From Pyrus communis (Eukaryota; Streptophyta; Magnoliopsida; Rosales; Rosaceae), in assembly GCF_963583255.1 (NCBI RefSeq), contig NC_084806.1, positions 14,674,317-14,738,316 on the forward strand: a stretch of 64,000 nucleotides of DNA, read 5' to 3'. Each line of letters opens with the position of its first letter. Within the stretch, counting starts at the first letter, position 1. The translations under genes were made by a program, and so were the position numbers. The notes beneath the pieces are model-generated. The model saw only the letters and a list, made by a program, of their open reading frames with translations. It had not been told where the DNA came from and did no database searches. Shown piece after piece: positions 46,020 to 56,600 of the stretch.

Positions 46020-47932
46020 TGTACAAGGTCTCTCCACGCCTCGGCATATGACCTCATCTCTTCGCCCTAGGCCTTCAGTTGCTCCTTCATCTGCTCGCCC
46101 TGGGCCTTTAGGGTTGTCACTTCCTCTTTCAATGCATCTACCTCTGCTGTGTTTGATCTGGAAGAAGAGGCACCGGTTTCACGAATCTGTGCTTTCCCCA
46201 TACACCGAACAACCTTGCCACGACGATGACCTAAGTTCTGATCGAGGACATCAGTCATGATCTGAAAACCTACATCCTCGGGTATCGTGACGTCCTCGAT
46301 CGGGGTCTTCGGGGGAAGCTGCGATGTTGCTTCTTGGAGAACAGAAGTGCTCTTTTCCACCATAGTAGCCTATAATAATAAAGAAAAAACATATAATGTT
46401 TAATAACAAAATATAAATAATATTTGAATGATTCATACATATAAGAATAATAATAATTACATATAGTTACATGAAACTGCTCAGTAATCTCCTGACCAGG
46501 TCGAACGTAAACGTCCTTGAACATGTCGATTGCTGGGAACTTAGAACCCTCCTGAAGAAAAATAACACTAAGAAAATTTTATTAATCAATAATAATAATA
46601 AATTGTATAAAATTTCAAAGTTAATATACTTTTACCTGACGTCGTGTCTGAAGCCTATACGAAAAGGGCTTCGAACCAGAATGGTGGAGAAGTGTCTTTG
46701 ACTCACGAGCTTTTTGGCCAGCAACAGATTTCTTCTGTTAAACACACAATATACATGTTAGTGCAACTATTTGAAATAAATTAATAAAAAAAGCTTAAAA
46801 AATAACTAAAACAATAATAAATTATTATTAAAATATTATGTACATACCACAAATTTTGGGTTCGTAAAATGTTTGTAGAGCCACTCCCAATCATCTGGCC
46901 GGTCCTTTAACTCGCTTGGAACATGTAGGCAAGCAATCTCTGGATCATCCCATCGCTTAAAATACGTGTGAAAAGTGCTCTTCCAATTTTTGTACCGGTT
47001 TGCTAAGGTCTCCTCTAAGTAGGTCATGACCTCAGGGGATATGTCCTCAAGATCATAAATGACCTACGAATATGAAAAACAATAAAATAATAGTAAGAAA
47101 TTTAATAATATTAAGATAATATATTTTGGTTTTTAATATTTGTAAACAAAATTAAAAAAATGATAAAGGCTAAAAATTAATATACTAACCGTCAACTCAT
47201 GTCGCACCAGTCTCTTCGTCTCCTCGGGAATTTCTGCCCAAGACTCCCACTGAAAAGGACAATTGTCTCGAATAACAACACCACAGCTACTAGTAATGAA
47301 GCTATGTTGCTGTGAGGTAGCTGCTCTACGATGTTGCGGGTCATACGCAATCTTGATCTTGGAGGCGGCCTGCCGTGCGCTCTGTGACTGCTTCAGCATT
47401 CGACTAGGCCCTCTGGTGTTTTTTTTAGCTGGCCAAAAATACTTAAATGGTGAAATCCCAAAGCTTAAATTTGTAAAAAAAATTCGACACAACCTCCCGT
47501 AATAGTATAGCATTTTCCAAAACCTTAAAATAATAAAATAACATTAATTCACAACCAGCAACAGATTTTCACAATCCAGCAAATTTTCACCATCATAAAA
47601 ATAATAGTTTTAAAATGAAAAAAAAAAATACAGCGTAGTGAGAATTAGAAAAAACTAACTGGATGAGAGGCCTCACACTCGACTCTGGATTTCGAGGAAG
47701 TGTGATCAGAAGGTTCCGGCTCACGGCGCCGCCGATGAGGCCGCTGTGCACCGAGCTGCTCAACCGACACTGATGACGTCAATGATACGGGCACCTGGGA
47801 TGCCGTAGGAGTGGCCTCAGCAAAAGGTGTAGGCTCGTTAATCAATGGAGCACTCATGGCTGGAGCCGTAGATGATGATAATGCAGGAGGTGCATTGGTC
47901 ACACTCCGACGACGAGTGATCAACTGCGACAT
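46020..47932 (-). pseudogene. Ptta/En-Spm (TNP1-type) accessory transposase gene of CACTA
   Basis: A multi-exon minus-strand gene. Exon 1 (about 47658-47932) starts MSQLITRRRSVTNAPPAL and is low-complexity. A later exon (about 47190-47435) has GPSRMLKQSQSARQAASKIK and SWAEIPEETKRLVRHELT. The next (46836-47063) has VMTYLEETLANRYKNWKS and DRPDDWEWLYKHF. Short exons follow at about 46635-46740 (SVAGQKARESKTLLHHSGS) and 46465-46555 (FKDVYVRPGQEITEQFH). The last exon (about 46020-46370) has MVEKSTSVLQEATSQLP and a coiled coil. This order matches plant CACTA accessory proteins (Pfam Ptta/En/Spm plant transposase). A TAG at about 46064-46066 interrupts the C-terminal coiled coil, since family-like sequence continues after it. 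Exon limits are inferred from similarity and GT/AG signals, not RNA. Confidence 0.8.
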
Positions 47933-47949
47933 CTATACACTTATTCAAC

Positions 47950-48860
47950 CATAAAAATATAACATTAGAAACTAATCCTACAACATTTTTCTTAAATGCA
48001 ACAAATAATGTTGTGGGTTTCATGACAAGGTAAATGCAACAGAAAAACTCACATCAAGCTTTCAAGAAGGATTAGAACCCTGGAGTATCAATATTTCTCT
48101 TACAGTTTTCAACCTTATCGTCTTTCTCAAATGCAATTGTGATCCTAGAAAAGGAAAATACGATTGTAACTATACAACGTATTAACTAAGCACAATGTAG
48201 GAAACTAGGAAACGATGGGGTACATATTCAAATAACCTATAGATATATGAGAGTCCAATCTAACTTAAACATCAAAACTAACATTTCAAATTCATCACCA
48301 TTTCCATCACAAGCATCAGCTTTCAAATCTGACCTTACAGAGAGTCAATGCGTCAATACATGCACCACCCACTTGGTCCACTAGAGAAAAATGATAGGCA
48401 AAAAGAAATGGGATGGCCCAAATTCATGAGAAACCTATTCATATCCATTTCAAAACTGTTTTCCCATGACAGAAAGAGGGCGACATAATTCTCAAATGCA
48501 AACTACTTAACAATAAACTCATCATGGTGTCAATGTTGTAAGTGGGTGTATATGTTGGTGGTGCATTTGCCAAGCATGTAAATGGACAACAATAATCCAA
48601 CTCAATCAAAGCTGTTGAGGCATTTCAATATGACAAGAGTGTTGAGGCATTTCAATATGAAAGAGTGTTGCACATCAGCATGTAAATAAAAAATACAACA
48701 TCAACTCATGACGTGAGTGTTGAACATCATCTATGTGAGAAATACATTCAATATGACAGAGTGTTGCCTTGACGATGCAAACCCCATGACACAAAGTTTT
48801 TCAAGATTTGAGGCATTGACAAATAAATAGTTTGACAACTCTGTATCTTTCACAGTTGTT
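47950..48860 (-). other. CACTA interior, non-coding
   Basis: Upstream region of the accessory gene. The phrase TGTTGAGGCATTTCAATATG recurs near 48611 and 48641, and a longer phrase (AATAATCCAACTCAATCAAA) at 48590 recurs at 49852. No transposase domain found. Confidence 0.5.
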
Positions 48861-48870
48861 CTTAAAGTCT

Positions 48871-49194
48871 TTAATTCAAGAGCAAATATGTAAATATGTT
48901 GAAATTCATTGCATCTCTTCCGAAAAATGGATGTATATCCAAATCTTCAAGAACAAGGGAGTTACAGAAAAGCTTTTCCAATGAGGTATCACCTAATACA
49001 AGATCTGTAATAACATGAAGCAACTTGAGACTTGGGAAACAACAACGCAATGTCGCAGGAAACCCAAAAATTTCACTAAAAAGCCCAATCATATTTGGAA
49101 GCTTAGTCATTATATATTCGTAGCAAACCAAGCTCAAATTCGTGAGTAGAGTGCAAAATGAGGAGTATGCAAATTCACATTCATACCACGCCAA
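48871..49194 (-). pseudogene. Captured F-box/LRR (FBD)-like gene fragment in CACTA
   Basis: A 107-codon minus-strand frame contains LPNMIGLFSEIFGFPATLRC, CFPSLKLLHVITDLVLGDTS and LEKLFCNSLVLEDLDIHPF. The last two are typical of the leucine-rich-repeat part of plant F-box/FBD proteins (pattern SLKxLxLxxV...LxxLLSxCPxLExLxI). There is no F-box at the start and no FBD end, so only one internal exon-like segment is present. It lies within the CACTA boundaries and in the same direction as the accessory gene, so it could be co-transcribed. The first residues may not belong to the captured part. Confidence 0.55.
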
Positions 49195-50440
49195 AAAGAA
49201 TGATAATTCATAATTCGGATTTCGAAAAAATTCACACTAAGCCCATGCAAAACCATGTGTATTAATCATGCCAAGCCAAATTGAAATAAGTTCATAATGT
49301 TAATACATTAACAGTTTAATTCGAAACACACCAAACTGCTCTTCACACAACACACTTAAGTGGGCCAAGCCAGATAACGAAGATTACCAAGCGGGTTGTG
49401 GCATGAATGGTTATGAAAAGTTCATTGGGCCTACGTGCTTGTGGAGATTTTGGGCTACTTGGGAGAACCAAAATCAAGGCCCACAACTCTAATTTCACAC
49501 GGGAGGTTATGAGAGATATCCCAACCCCTTTCCTTACAAACCAACCAAAATGCTTCAAACGCAACCAATTTGCCTAGATTTATGGGTTGACAAAGTCTGA
49601 CCTTGGGGCGCACACCTCATTTTAACTTGGTGGACGAACTTTACCATTTGAAGCTCGCGCAGGAAATCAAGGAAGAAAATGGAGAAGGTAGCCAAAGATG
49701 GAGCGGGATTTGGTGCAAGCAAAGGGAAATTTTGGGCAAAATGATAAACTTAGCCTTCACAAGGCTACTAACTCTCTACAGTACTATCCCAAAGAGGCAT
49801 GATGCGGCTTCAACAATGGAAAAGAGAAAGGAAATAAAAATCCATGGAGGAATAATCCAACTCAATCAAAGTTGTTGAGGCATTTCATCAAACAGGTTAG
49901 GGTCAACAATTTAGCACAAACAAGTCCATGGAGGAATATACAATATACTTTATCTTCCAAGTGCTAAATTTCACAAACCCTAAATTAATTCCAAAATTTA
50001 CCTGATTTGGGGGAGAACCGATGAACAGTGAGGTCGAAAAAGAAATCAGCGATGTGGGAGGAAGTGAAGGATGAGAGGTGAGTCACTTGTCTGATGTGGG
50101 AGGAGGAGAGAAATCGGCTCACTTCTGTTCGAGGAATAGAACTAACAGCTCCTTGGAGAACAGAACTAACATCAGAAGTGGAGGAGCTGCGATGTTGCTC
50201 CTTGGAGAACAGAAGTGAGTTAAAAAATTCTTGGAGAGTGAGGTTGAGAGAGAGAGTGAGTTCGAGGAGGGTGAGGAGGGTCTGAGATTTGAGGGATGAG
50301 AGGTGAGCGTCCAAACTTGGACAAAGTGAGGGATGAGAGATGAGCATCCAAACTTTGAAAGGAAATAAAATTTGAAATTTGAAAAAAAAAAAAAAAAAAA
50401 GCGCCTATTTTTTACTATTGCACCGCCAAAATTATCACAA
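49195..50440 (-). other. CACTA 5' region
   Basis: No domain-bearing gene. Two pieces (50147-50170 and 50185-50217) repeat a 33 bp part of the accessory gene's last exon (46317-46349). A poly-A run lies at 50381-50400. Confidence 0.55.
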
Positions 50441-50545
50441 CTGGCACGACGTAGGTATACAATTTGACGTCGCGCAAAGTGGTTTTGCGCGACGATCACA
50501 TTAAGGCGTCGCGCAAAGTTTTTTTTTTTTTTTTTTTTTTTAAAT
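50440..50545. repeat. Internal cluster of CACTA GCGCGACG motifs
   Basis: GGCACGACGTAGGTATAC is followed by several CGTCGCGCAAAG copies and a T run. It resembles the outermost left subterminal sequence (GCGCGACGTAGGTACTTT at 45155), although it lies 1.4 kb inside the right end. Confidence 0.75.
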
Positions 50546-50637
50546 TATTATAAAAATTACTGAAAATGTGACTTTCTTCCTTTGAAATTCAAATTTTTTT
50601 TTTTTACATAAACCCCACTATAATATATTTTTCTAAC

Positions 50638-50816
50638 AAATGTGGTTGGATGTTATACGTATACAAGATGGAATTCATTGATAAATGTGGTTGAATGTGG
50701 AACTCATTGATAAATGTGGATTTTTTTTTTTTTTACATTATATCGCACTTTTGTGTTAATAACTCGTTCATTGATAAATGTGGTTGGATGTTATACGTAT
50801 ACAAGATGGAATTCAT
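50638..50816 (+). repeat. Direct duplication of about 41 bp
   Basis: AAATGTGGTTGGATGTTATA...CAAGATGGAATTCAT occurs at about 50638-50678 and 50776-50816, with a partial third copy of AATGTGG-phrases between. A second short duplication (GGGAATGATGGAACATTCAT) lies at about 51015 and 51049. Confidence 0.85.
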
Positions 50817-51524
50817 ATCATGCATTGCAATTATGAGAGGCATGAGTTGTGTGAGTTACATGGGGTTGTATCGTGATGGATTGGAATGAAAATTGTGATA
50901 ACGATGGCGCGTGAACGAATGTGTCATGGGTGGTAATTCATATAACAAGACACACTCGAGGCCAAGGCACGGTACGGGACATGCGAGGCTTGTGTGGATT
51001 AACAAGAACGGATGCGGGAATGATGGAACATTCATGCATAGAGAAACGGGAATGATGGAACATTCATGCATAGAGAAACAAAAAAAGAGAAATTTGCCGC
51101 ATCCATCATATTCCGTCTTAATTTTCTGTTTAAAAGTTGTAAAGGTACCCTAAACTCCCGCACTCCCCACTGGTAACACGAATATTGAGCAAGGTCAATA
51201 ACATCATCACTTAAAATTTTGATGATTTTTCTTCTAGTGCTATAGTTTACCCTTCGTACAAAATTAGCAAGGTCAATAAGTAAAATCTTGAGTATAACCA
51301 AAAGTATATTCTCTCTATCAGATATGCCCTTGTTACGCAGTAGAAAGTCAATGACTGGGTCAACGAAATTTCCTGCCTATTTGCGGCTTAGTTACAGTAA
51401 GATCTGTGTATAATGTTTGGCCGCAATATATCTTCATGTCACACTGCATATCTCTCTCTCATTCAAGTAAGAATAAAAGTTCTACAAATCAATGACATGA
51501 AAAGTTATGGTCGTAATATATCTT

Positions 51525-51960
51525 CATGACGCACTTGCACATGCGTCGCGCAAACTTGTTTTGCGCGACGCCAGTCTTGTCGCGCAAAGTCAACTTTGCG
51601 CAACGCATGTGTACGTACGTCGCGCAAAATAACTTTGCGCGACGCATGTGCACATGCGTCGCGCAAAGTTGGCAAAAAAGCGGTAAAACATTCTTTGTTT
51701 GGCGCCAAGATATTGTGCGATGCACAAAACGTCGCACAAACGGCATTTGCGCGACGAAGGCTGGCGTCATGCAAAGTGTTTTGCGTGACGCACAAGTTCC
51801 TGCATCTCGCAAAAAAGTTTTGCGCGACGCTAGAATTTCGTCGCGCAAAGTACCGTCGCGCAAAGGCTGTTTGCGCGATGCTTTGTCTTTTAGGTCGCGC
51901 GAACATACTTTGTGTGACGAAATTTGGTGCGTCGCACAAGATTCCGTCACGCAAACATGT
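51525..51960. repeat. CACTA right subterminal repeat array
   Basis: At least ten TTTGCGCGACG / CGTCGCGCAAA motifs are arranged as short inverted pairs, with spacers more variable than in the left array. It matches the function of the left array (accessory-protein binding) by analogy. Confidence 0.88.
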
Positions 51961-52323
51961 TTTTCTACTAGTGTTATTAAGCCTATTTGTAATTTTTTTT
52001 AATTTAATTAGACTTGTGTGGCCTATTTATGTGTCACATCAGCACATAACATAAATTTTGACAGAATTGTGACGAAATGACTACATTAATTTGTGATGAA
52101 AAGACCACATTGATTTTCATCTTACAAATTTCTTATTGGAATGATGGGGCCCATTTATGTGCCACATCAGCATTTAATAAAAATTTTAACAGAAGTGTGA
52201 CGAAAATGACCACATTGATTTGCGACACCTATTTTCAGGGACTCCATTGATTGATTTTCAATTTTAGGGACCATCTTGATGGTGAGGATCAATTTCAAGA
52301 ACCATTTGTGATTAAAAAAATCC

Positions 52324-52536
52324 TTTTTTAAATGAATAATCCTCAAAATAAAAATTAAGAAATTGAATAATTCTATTAAGAAATTTCTATGATGAAAATA
52401 CTAGCATCCTTTGACATTTGTAACCTCACCTCGATTGGTGGTTTACAGATGGCCTTATCCCATCATTAGCTTGCCCAAGAAAACTTGCAAATTTATGTAG
52501 CATACAAGTGTCATGGAAATATAGACCTCTAATCTC
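52324..52536 (+). other. Displaced upstream region of the 55106 gene
   Basis: Before the Harbinger insertion this sequence lay directly upstream of the TATA box now at 55016. I see no specific regulatory motif. Confidence 0.4.
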
Positions 52537-55017
52537 TTAGCCCATCTCCAACCGAAGGGTCTAGAGGGTCAGAGGGCCGAAAATAGCCTGAAAACTGTCC
52601 CCAACCGAGGGCCAGGCCAAAGGGCTCGTGGGTCCCACTGGACAAAAAAAGGCCAAAGGGCCAATTGGCCTGCCTAAACCAGCCAGCCAGCCGGCCCCGG
52701 GTTGGGCCAAAAATTGAATTCCAATGGTAACTAGCTGACGTTAGCTAGCCGTTATTTTTGATTTTTTTTTTTTTTTTTTTTACAAATTTTTTTTTCCTAT
52801 AACTTCCTAAGTCATTAAACAACATTAAATAGGATTGAGTAACATGAAACTACATTAAATAATATTAAGCCAAAATTTGAATTCCAACGGTAGCTAACTG
52901 ACGTCAGCTAGCCGTTATTTTTGAATTTTCTTTTTTACAAATTTTTTTTCCTATAACTTCCTAAGCCATTAAACAACATTAAATAACATTAACTAACATG
53001 AAACAACATTAAACAATATTAAACAACATTGAATAACATTAAACAACATAAAAATTATACAACATAAAAAAAAAAAAAATTAGCAACATGAAACTTAAAC
53101 AACATTTTTAAAAACATTTAACAACATAAAACTTAAACGTCTACTCCATGCTTCTTTTGGCCTAATGATGTGCAACAAGATCCTGTTGTAGGTACTTATT
53201 TGTGACACGGGAACCTATCATCCTGTAGCGCCTCATGTACTCATTTAAAAAGATACTAATAGCTCTTGGATTGAAAGGCAAATTAGGCCCATCATTTATT
53301 TTTGCACGAGCCCTTATTGACCTATTTGGATCCTCTTGGTTGTCATTAGACTCTCCATCAATACACCCATCTCGCTCATCCTCCACAATCATGTTGTGTA
53401 ATATGATGCAAGACATCATGATGGAGTCCAAATTTTCTCGACTCCACCCTCTTATCGATTCCTTGAGGATCTTCCACCGTGCTTGTAGAATACCGAAAGC
53501 TCTTTCAACATATTTCCGGTATGCCTCTTGGTGTAAGGTAAAACACTTTTCGGCGTCATTCGCAGGGTTTCGAATTGCTTGGACAAGTGTCGCCCACTTT
53601 GAGTAGATGACATTTGATAAGTAATACCCCATATTGTACTGACAGTTGTTGATGTAGTAGTCAAGTTGAGGTGATTTACTTTCCGCCATGTTATTGAATA
53701 GGGGTGAACGCCCAAGAACTGTAATGTCATTTTGGGATCCAAAGACTCTAAAGAAAGCATGCCAAATCCATGTGTCATACGAGGCAACCGCCTCAAAGAC
53801 AATAGTTTGCTTTCTTGACCTTTTGCTAAAGCCTCCTTACCATCCGATGAGACAGTTCTTCCAATTCCAATGCATGCAGTCTAATGACCATATCATGCCT
53901 GGAGAGCCACGGTATTCAGCTTTGCGAAGGAGCTGATCCAGATCTTATTGATTTGGCTCACGGAGGTACTCCTCTTTGTAAAGATGAACAATTGTTTCAT
54001 AGAATTCAGCAAGAGTATCAAGGCATGTAGACTCAGACATATCGTATGTATCATCCATTGCATCAGTTGGGAAGGCATAGGCCATCATTCGGAGTGCAAT
54101 AGTAACCTTCTGATGAGGTGAGAAACCAGGGCAACCTGCTCTGTCCAGCTTCTGTCGAAAGTATGGATTGACTTGCTGGACATTATGAACTAAACGCTCG
54201 AACACATGACGCCTTATCCAGAAGCGACATTTAAAATCCTCTTCTGTGTACACCGAGTTGGGATTGAAGTAGTTGTTCATCAAATTGTCATGTGCCATCA
54301 CTCTGTTTCGTGATTTGTAAGAGTGACTAGCAACAGAGCCACCCCATTGAGGTTGTTCCTCAGTTAGCTAACACACCATGGACGCAACCATGGCTGCCAC
54401 ATATTGTGTGTGATGCCATGCTTTATTTTCTTCATCAGACTCCTCATCTTCTTGTCTCATCTGTGCCCATTTTTCTTCAATTCGGAATTGGATTCGGATC
54501 CTCAGTTGGAATTCGAAGAGGATCCAAAGTTGGAATTCATTGCAAACTTGAATTGAAAGAGTTTGAATTGAAGGAAAATGAATTCAAAGGTGTGTGAATT
54601 ATAGCTCAACATCCATCCTATTTATAGCCCAAAAAAATTCAAATCCAACGGCTAGTTGATGTTAGTTACCGTTGGATTTGAATTTTGTTTTTTAGCCAAA
54701 ATTTAAAAATTCCCATTTTTCCTTATAAATTTAAGTTTTCGTTTTTAATTTTAATTTGTAGTTTTTAAATTTAAGTTGTAGTTTTTAAATTTAAGTTGTT
54801 GTAGTTTGTAAATTTAAATAATAAATTATGTTTGGCCCTATAACCCTTTGGCCCTCGGTTGGAGATGGTTTTTTGTGATAAGACTAAAACGAGCTATATG
54901 GCCCTTTGGCCATCAGTTGGAGATGGTAAGAAATATGGCCCTGTACTGTTCATTAAAATATTAATTTCTTGGAGGGAAACGAGCCCTCTGGCCCTCATTC
55001 GGTTGGAGATGGCCTTA
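52537..55017 (-). mobile_element. PIF/Harbinger transposon copy 3 (2475 bp), GGCCATCTC family
   Basis: Termini GCCCATCTCCAACCGAAGG (52540) and TTCGGTTGGAGATGGCC (ending 55014) are inverted repeats. An exact TTA duplication flanks them (52537-52539 and 55015-55017). It carries its own transposase on the minus strand; no SANT-type accessory gene is seen. Interior phrases TTCCTATAACTTCCTAAG and AACATTAAA repeats are shared with the MITEs at 27757 and 35454, marking it as their likely parent family. Confidence 0.9.
53162..54545 (-). pseudogene. PIF/Harbinger (ALP1/HARBI1-like) transposase, copy 3
   Basis: Main frames: 53945-54301 (NNYFNPNSVYTEEDFKCRFW, FSPHQKVTIALRMMAYAFP), a middle part near 53700-53945 (SPGMIWSLDCMHWNWKNC, first aspartate), and 53162-53689 (YRKYVERAFGILQARW, glutamate; IILHNMIVEDERDG). 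Breaks: a stop joins the first two at about 53945, and another lies near 53845 (IGW, stop). The N-terminus (54302-54545) has stops and shifts. The second catalytic position reads YYLSNVIYSKW, whereas copy 1 and the family have YYLADxIYP. So the catalytic aspartate is asparagine here. Even an unbroken version would be expected to lack nuclease activity. This is a DDE_Tnp_4-type enzyme by family knowledge. Confidence 0.87.
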
Positions 55018-55022
55018 TAAAA
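55016..55022 (+). promoter_or_regulatory. TATA box overlapping a Harbinger target duplication
   Basis: TATAAAA begins two bases after the transposon's last base and overlaps its TTA duplication (55015-55017). It lies 84 bases upstream of the ATG at 55106. Confidence 0.65.
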
Positions 55023-55105
55023 GGCCACCAGACTTGCACTAGTTTTGCTCCACCCATGTCACACAGTTCGCACATCTCGCTAGTTCCCGTAACAATGTCA
55101 TCTAA

Positions 55106-55388
55106 ATGGCTTCTCGTATTCTCTTGGGTGTGATACTTCTCAACACTTATTCTTTTGCTGATCACCATAAGCCACCTCATAAACCACCACACAAGCCACC
55201 AATTCATAAGCCTGCTACTTTGGAAGTGGAGAAGTCAGTTGAATTGGATGGCAAACCTTGCAAGGGACTGAAACCAACCGCCGATTTAGATTGATCATGA
55301 GCCTTTAGAGGACTTGTACAAGCTGCCATTGGAGAAGAAACCACCACAAAATCTCTACAAGCCACTCGACAAGCCTCATTTGTCCTAG
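55106..55388 (+). pseudogene. Short secreted proline-rich protein gene, frameshifted
   Basis: The ATG opens a signal-peptide-like start (MASRILLGVILLNTYSFA) followed by a Pro-His-Lys run (HHKPPHKPPHKPPIHKP) and LEVEKSVELDGKPCKGLKP. A TGA stop falls at 55292-55294. The neighbouring frame, from 55293 to a TAG at 55386-55388, continues in the same style (DHEPLEDLYKLPLEKKPP). One extra base near 55288-55292 therefore explains the break. It is related in style to the intact gene at 7684. The product would be a small secreted wall-type protein; as it stands a 62-residue truncated form could still be made. The promoter is also disturbed (see 55016). Confidence 0.75.
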
Positions 55389-56600
55389 CTATGTTAATTC
55401 ATATGAACATGTATAAAAATAAGAGCTGCAAGTGATGCAATATTATGCTTTTATAAGCTTTACTTTAATAGTATTACTATTAATCTACTATACTACCTAG
55501 GATCGGTTCTAAGTTTTTTGGTGCCCAGTGCGAAAGCTCAAAAATGTGCCTTTTTTTTTAATACGGAAACATATGTTTAAAAAAAATAAAATAAAATAAA
55601 ATAAACGAGGGCTAGAACCTAGTCGATGCTAGGGGGGGGGCTAGGCCTTCACGCCCAAATTATGTTGCTTGAGAAAATATACAACCCGGGGGCGGGGGGG
55701 GGAGGGGGCATAGTACCTAAACCCCAACAATCAAAAGTACAATCATATACAACCACTCCTAGCAAGGTTCCTTGAAATTTCAACCTTTAAGAAATTGTCT
55801 TCTGGCATTTTCCTCTAAATCACCACCATTTTCATGATCATGAGACTCGTCATTAACATCTCTATCCACATAACCACCAATTTCATGATCATGAGACTTC
55901 CCAACAACATTTTGTGACTCTTCACCAACATCATTTTCTCTCAAATTTTCAACCGACTCATTCTTTGTAGAAATTTTTTTATTAAGAGATCCTCTTAAAC
56001 TTTCGGCAATTTCGTTGTCATTTGCCTTTTTTTTTTCCTTTTCATATTACCAAAGAGTTGTTTCCAAAAAGACATGGTTTCGATAATTTGTTTGCAAAAA
56101 TTACCTACACATGATATAACAAAAATTTCCTATCAAAATTATCATTCCAACACATATTATATATTATAAAAACACTAACATCTATTATATATTATAAAAG
56201 CACTAACACATAGTCTAACATATTATAAAATTGATAAAATTGAACCTAAAAATTGGGTTTGAAATGAAATCAAATAATTCAATTAATCAAGAATTCAATT
56301 CATCAACAACAACAATTCTATACATCAATTATCATATAATTCTATGTCACTTGCAAAATTTTATATTAAATTATGAATTGATAATTCAAATTTTAAAAAT
56401 GAATTTACCTCAAAACTCAAAAGGGTTGGTGAATGCACTTGCAGCCAATGGTGAATGGCGCTGAGCTGAGAAGGAGGGACCTGTCTAGCTGCATAGTAGC
56501 TTGCAGTTGCCAACTTAGGAAACAGTAAATCACTCACTCGCATCCAATGGAATTGGGAGAAAAGAAAAGGGAGTCAGGGACGCCAGGACAGTGAGGAAGT
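55389..56600. other. Non-coding interval with G runs
   Basis: G runs at 55631-55639 and 55687-55708 (GGGGGCGGGGGGGGGAGGGG type) form a strong G-quadruplex candidate on the plus strand. At 55810-55900 the phrase CACCA...TTTCATGATCATGAGACT is duplicated. No gene supported. Confidence 0.6.

Larger units (their letters stand above)
45129..51976 (-). mobile_element. CACTA (En/Spm) element, 6842 bp, non-autonomous
   Basis: The right terminus (complement) is CACTAGTAGAAAAA at 51973. The left terminus TACTAGTAAAAAAA at 45132 has its first base changed from C. An exact TTA duplication flanks the element (45129-45131 and 51974-51976). Copy A of the host repeat retains the unfilled site at 36302-36304. 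Both ends are packed with subterminal TTTGCGCGACG motifs on both strands. It carries a Ptta/En-Spm accessory gene and an F-box-like fragment, but I find no TNPD-type transposase. Confidence 0.92.
44275..52323. mobile_element. Long-TIR (MULE-like) element, copy B, interrupted by CACTA
   Basis: Left arm 44275-44665 and right arm 51990-52323 are inverted relative to each other and match the arms of copy A. The core (44700-45130) matches copy A closely. It is interrupted by a 6.8 kb CACTA element at 45132-51973. It lacks the MITE found in copy A, with an empty site at 44966-44968. Without the insertion it would be about 1.2 kb. Confidence 0.65.

Noticed and set aside
49985..50499. Minus-strand ORFs of 120-126 residues (49985-50347 and 50119-50499)
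   Set aside because: Ser/Leu/Phe-rich low-complexity frames in the CACTA leader; overlapping frames and no domain.
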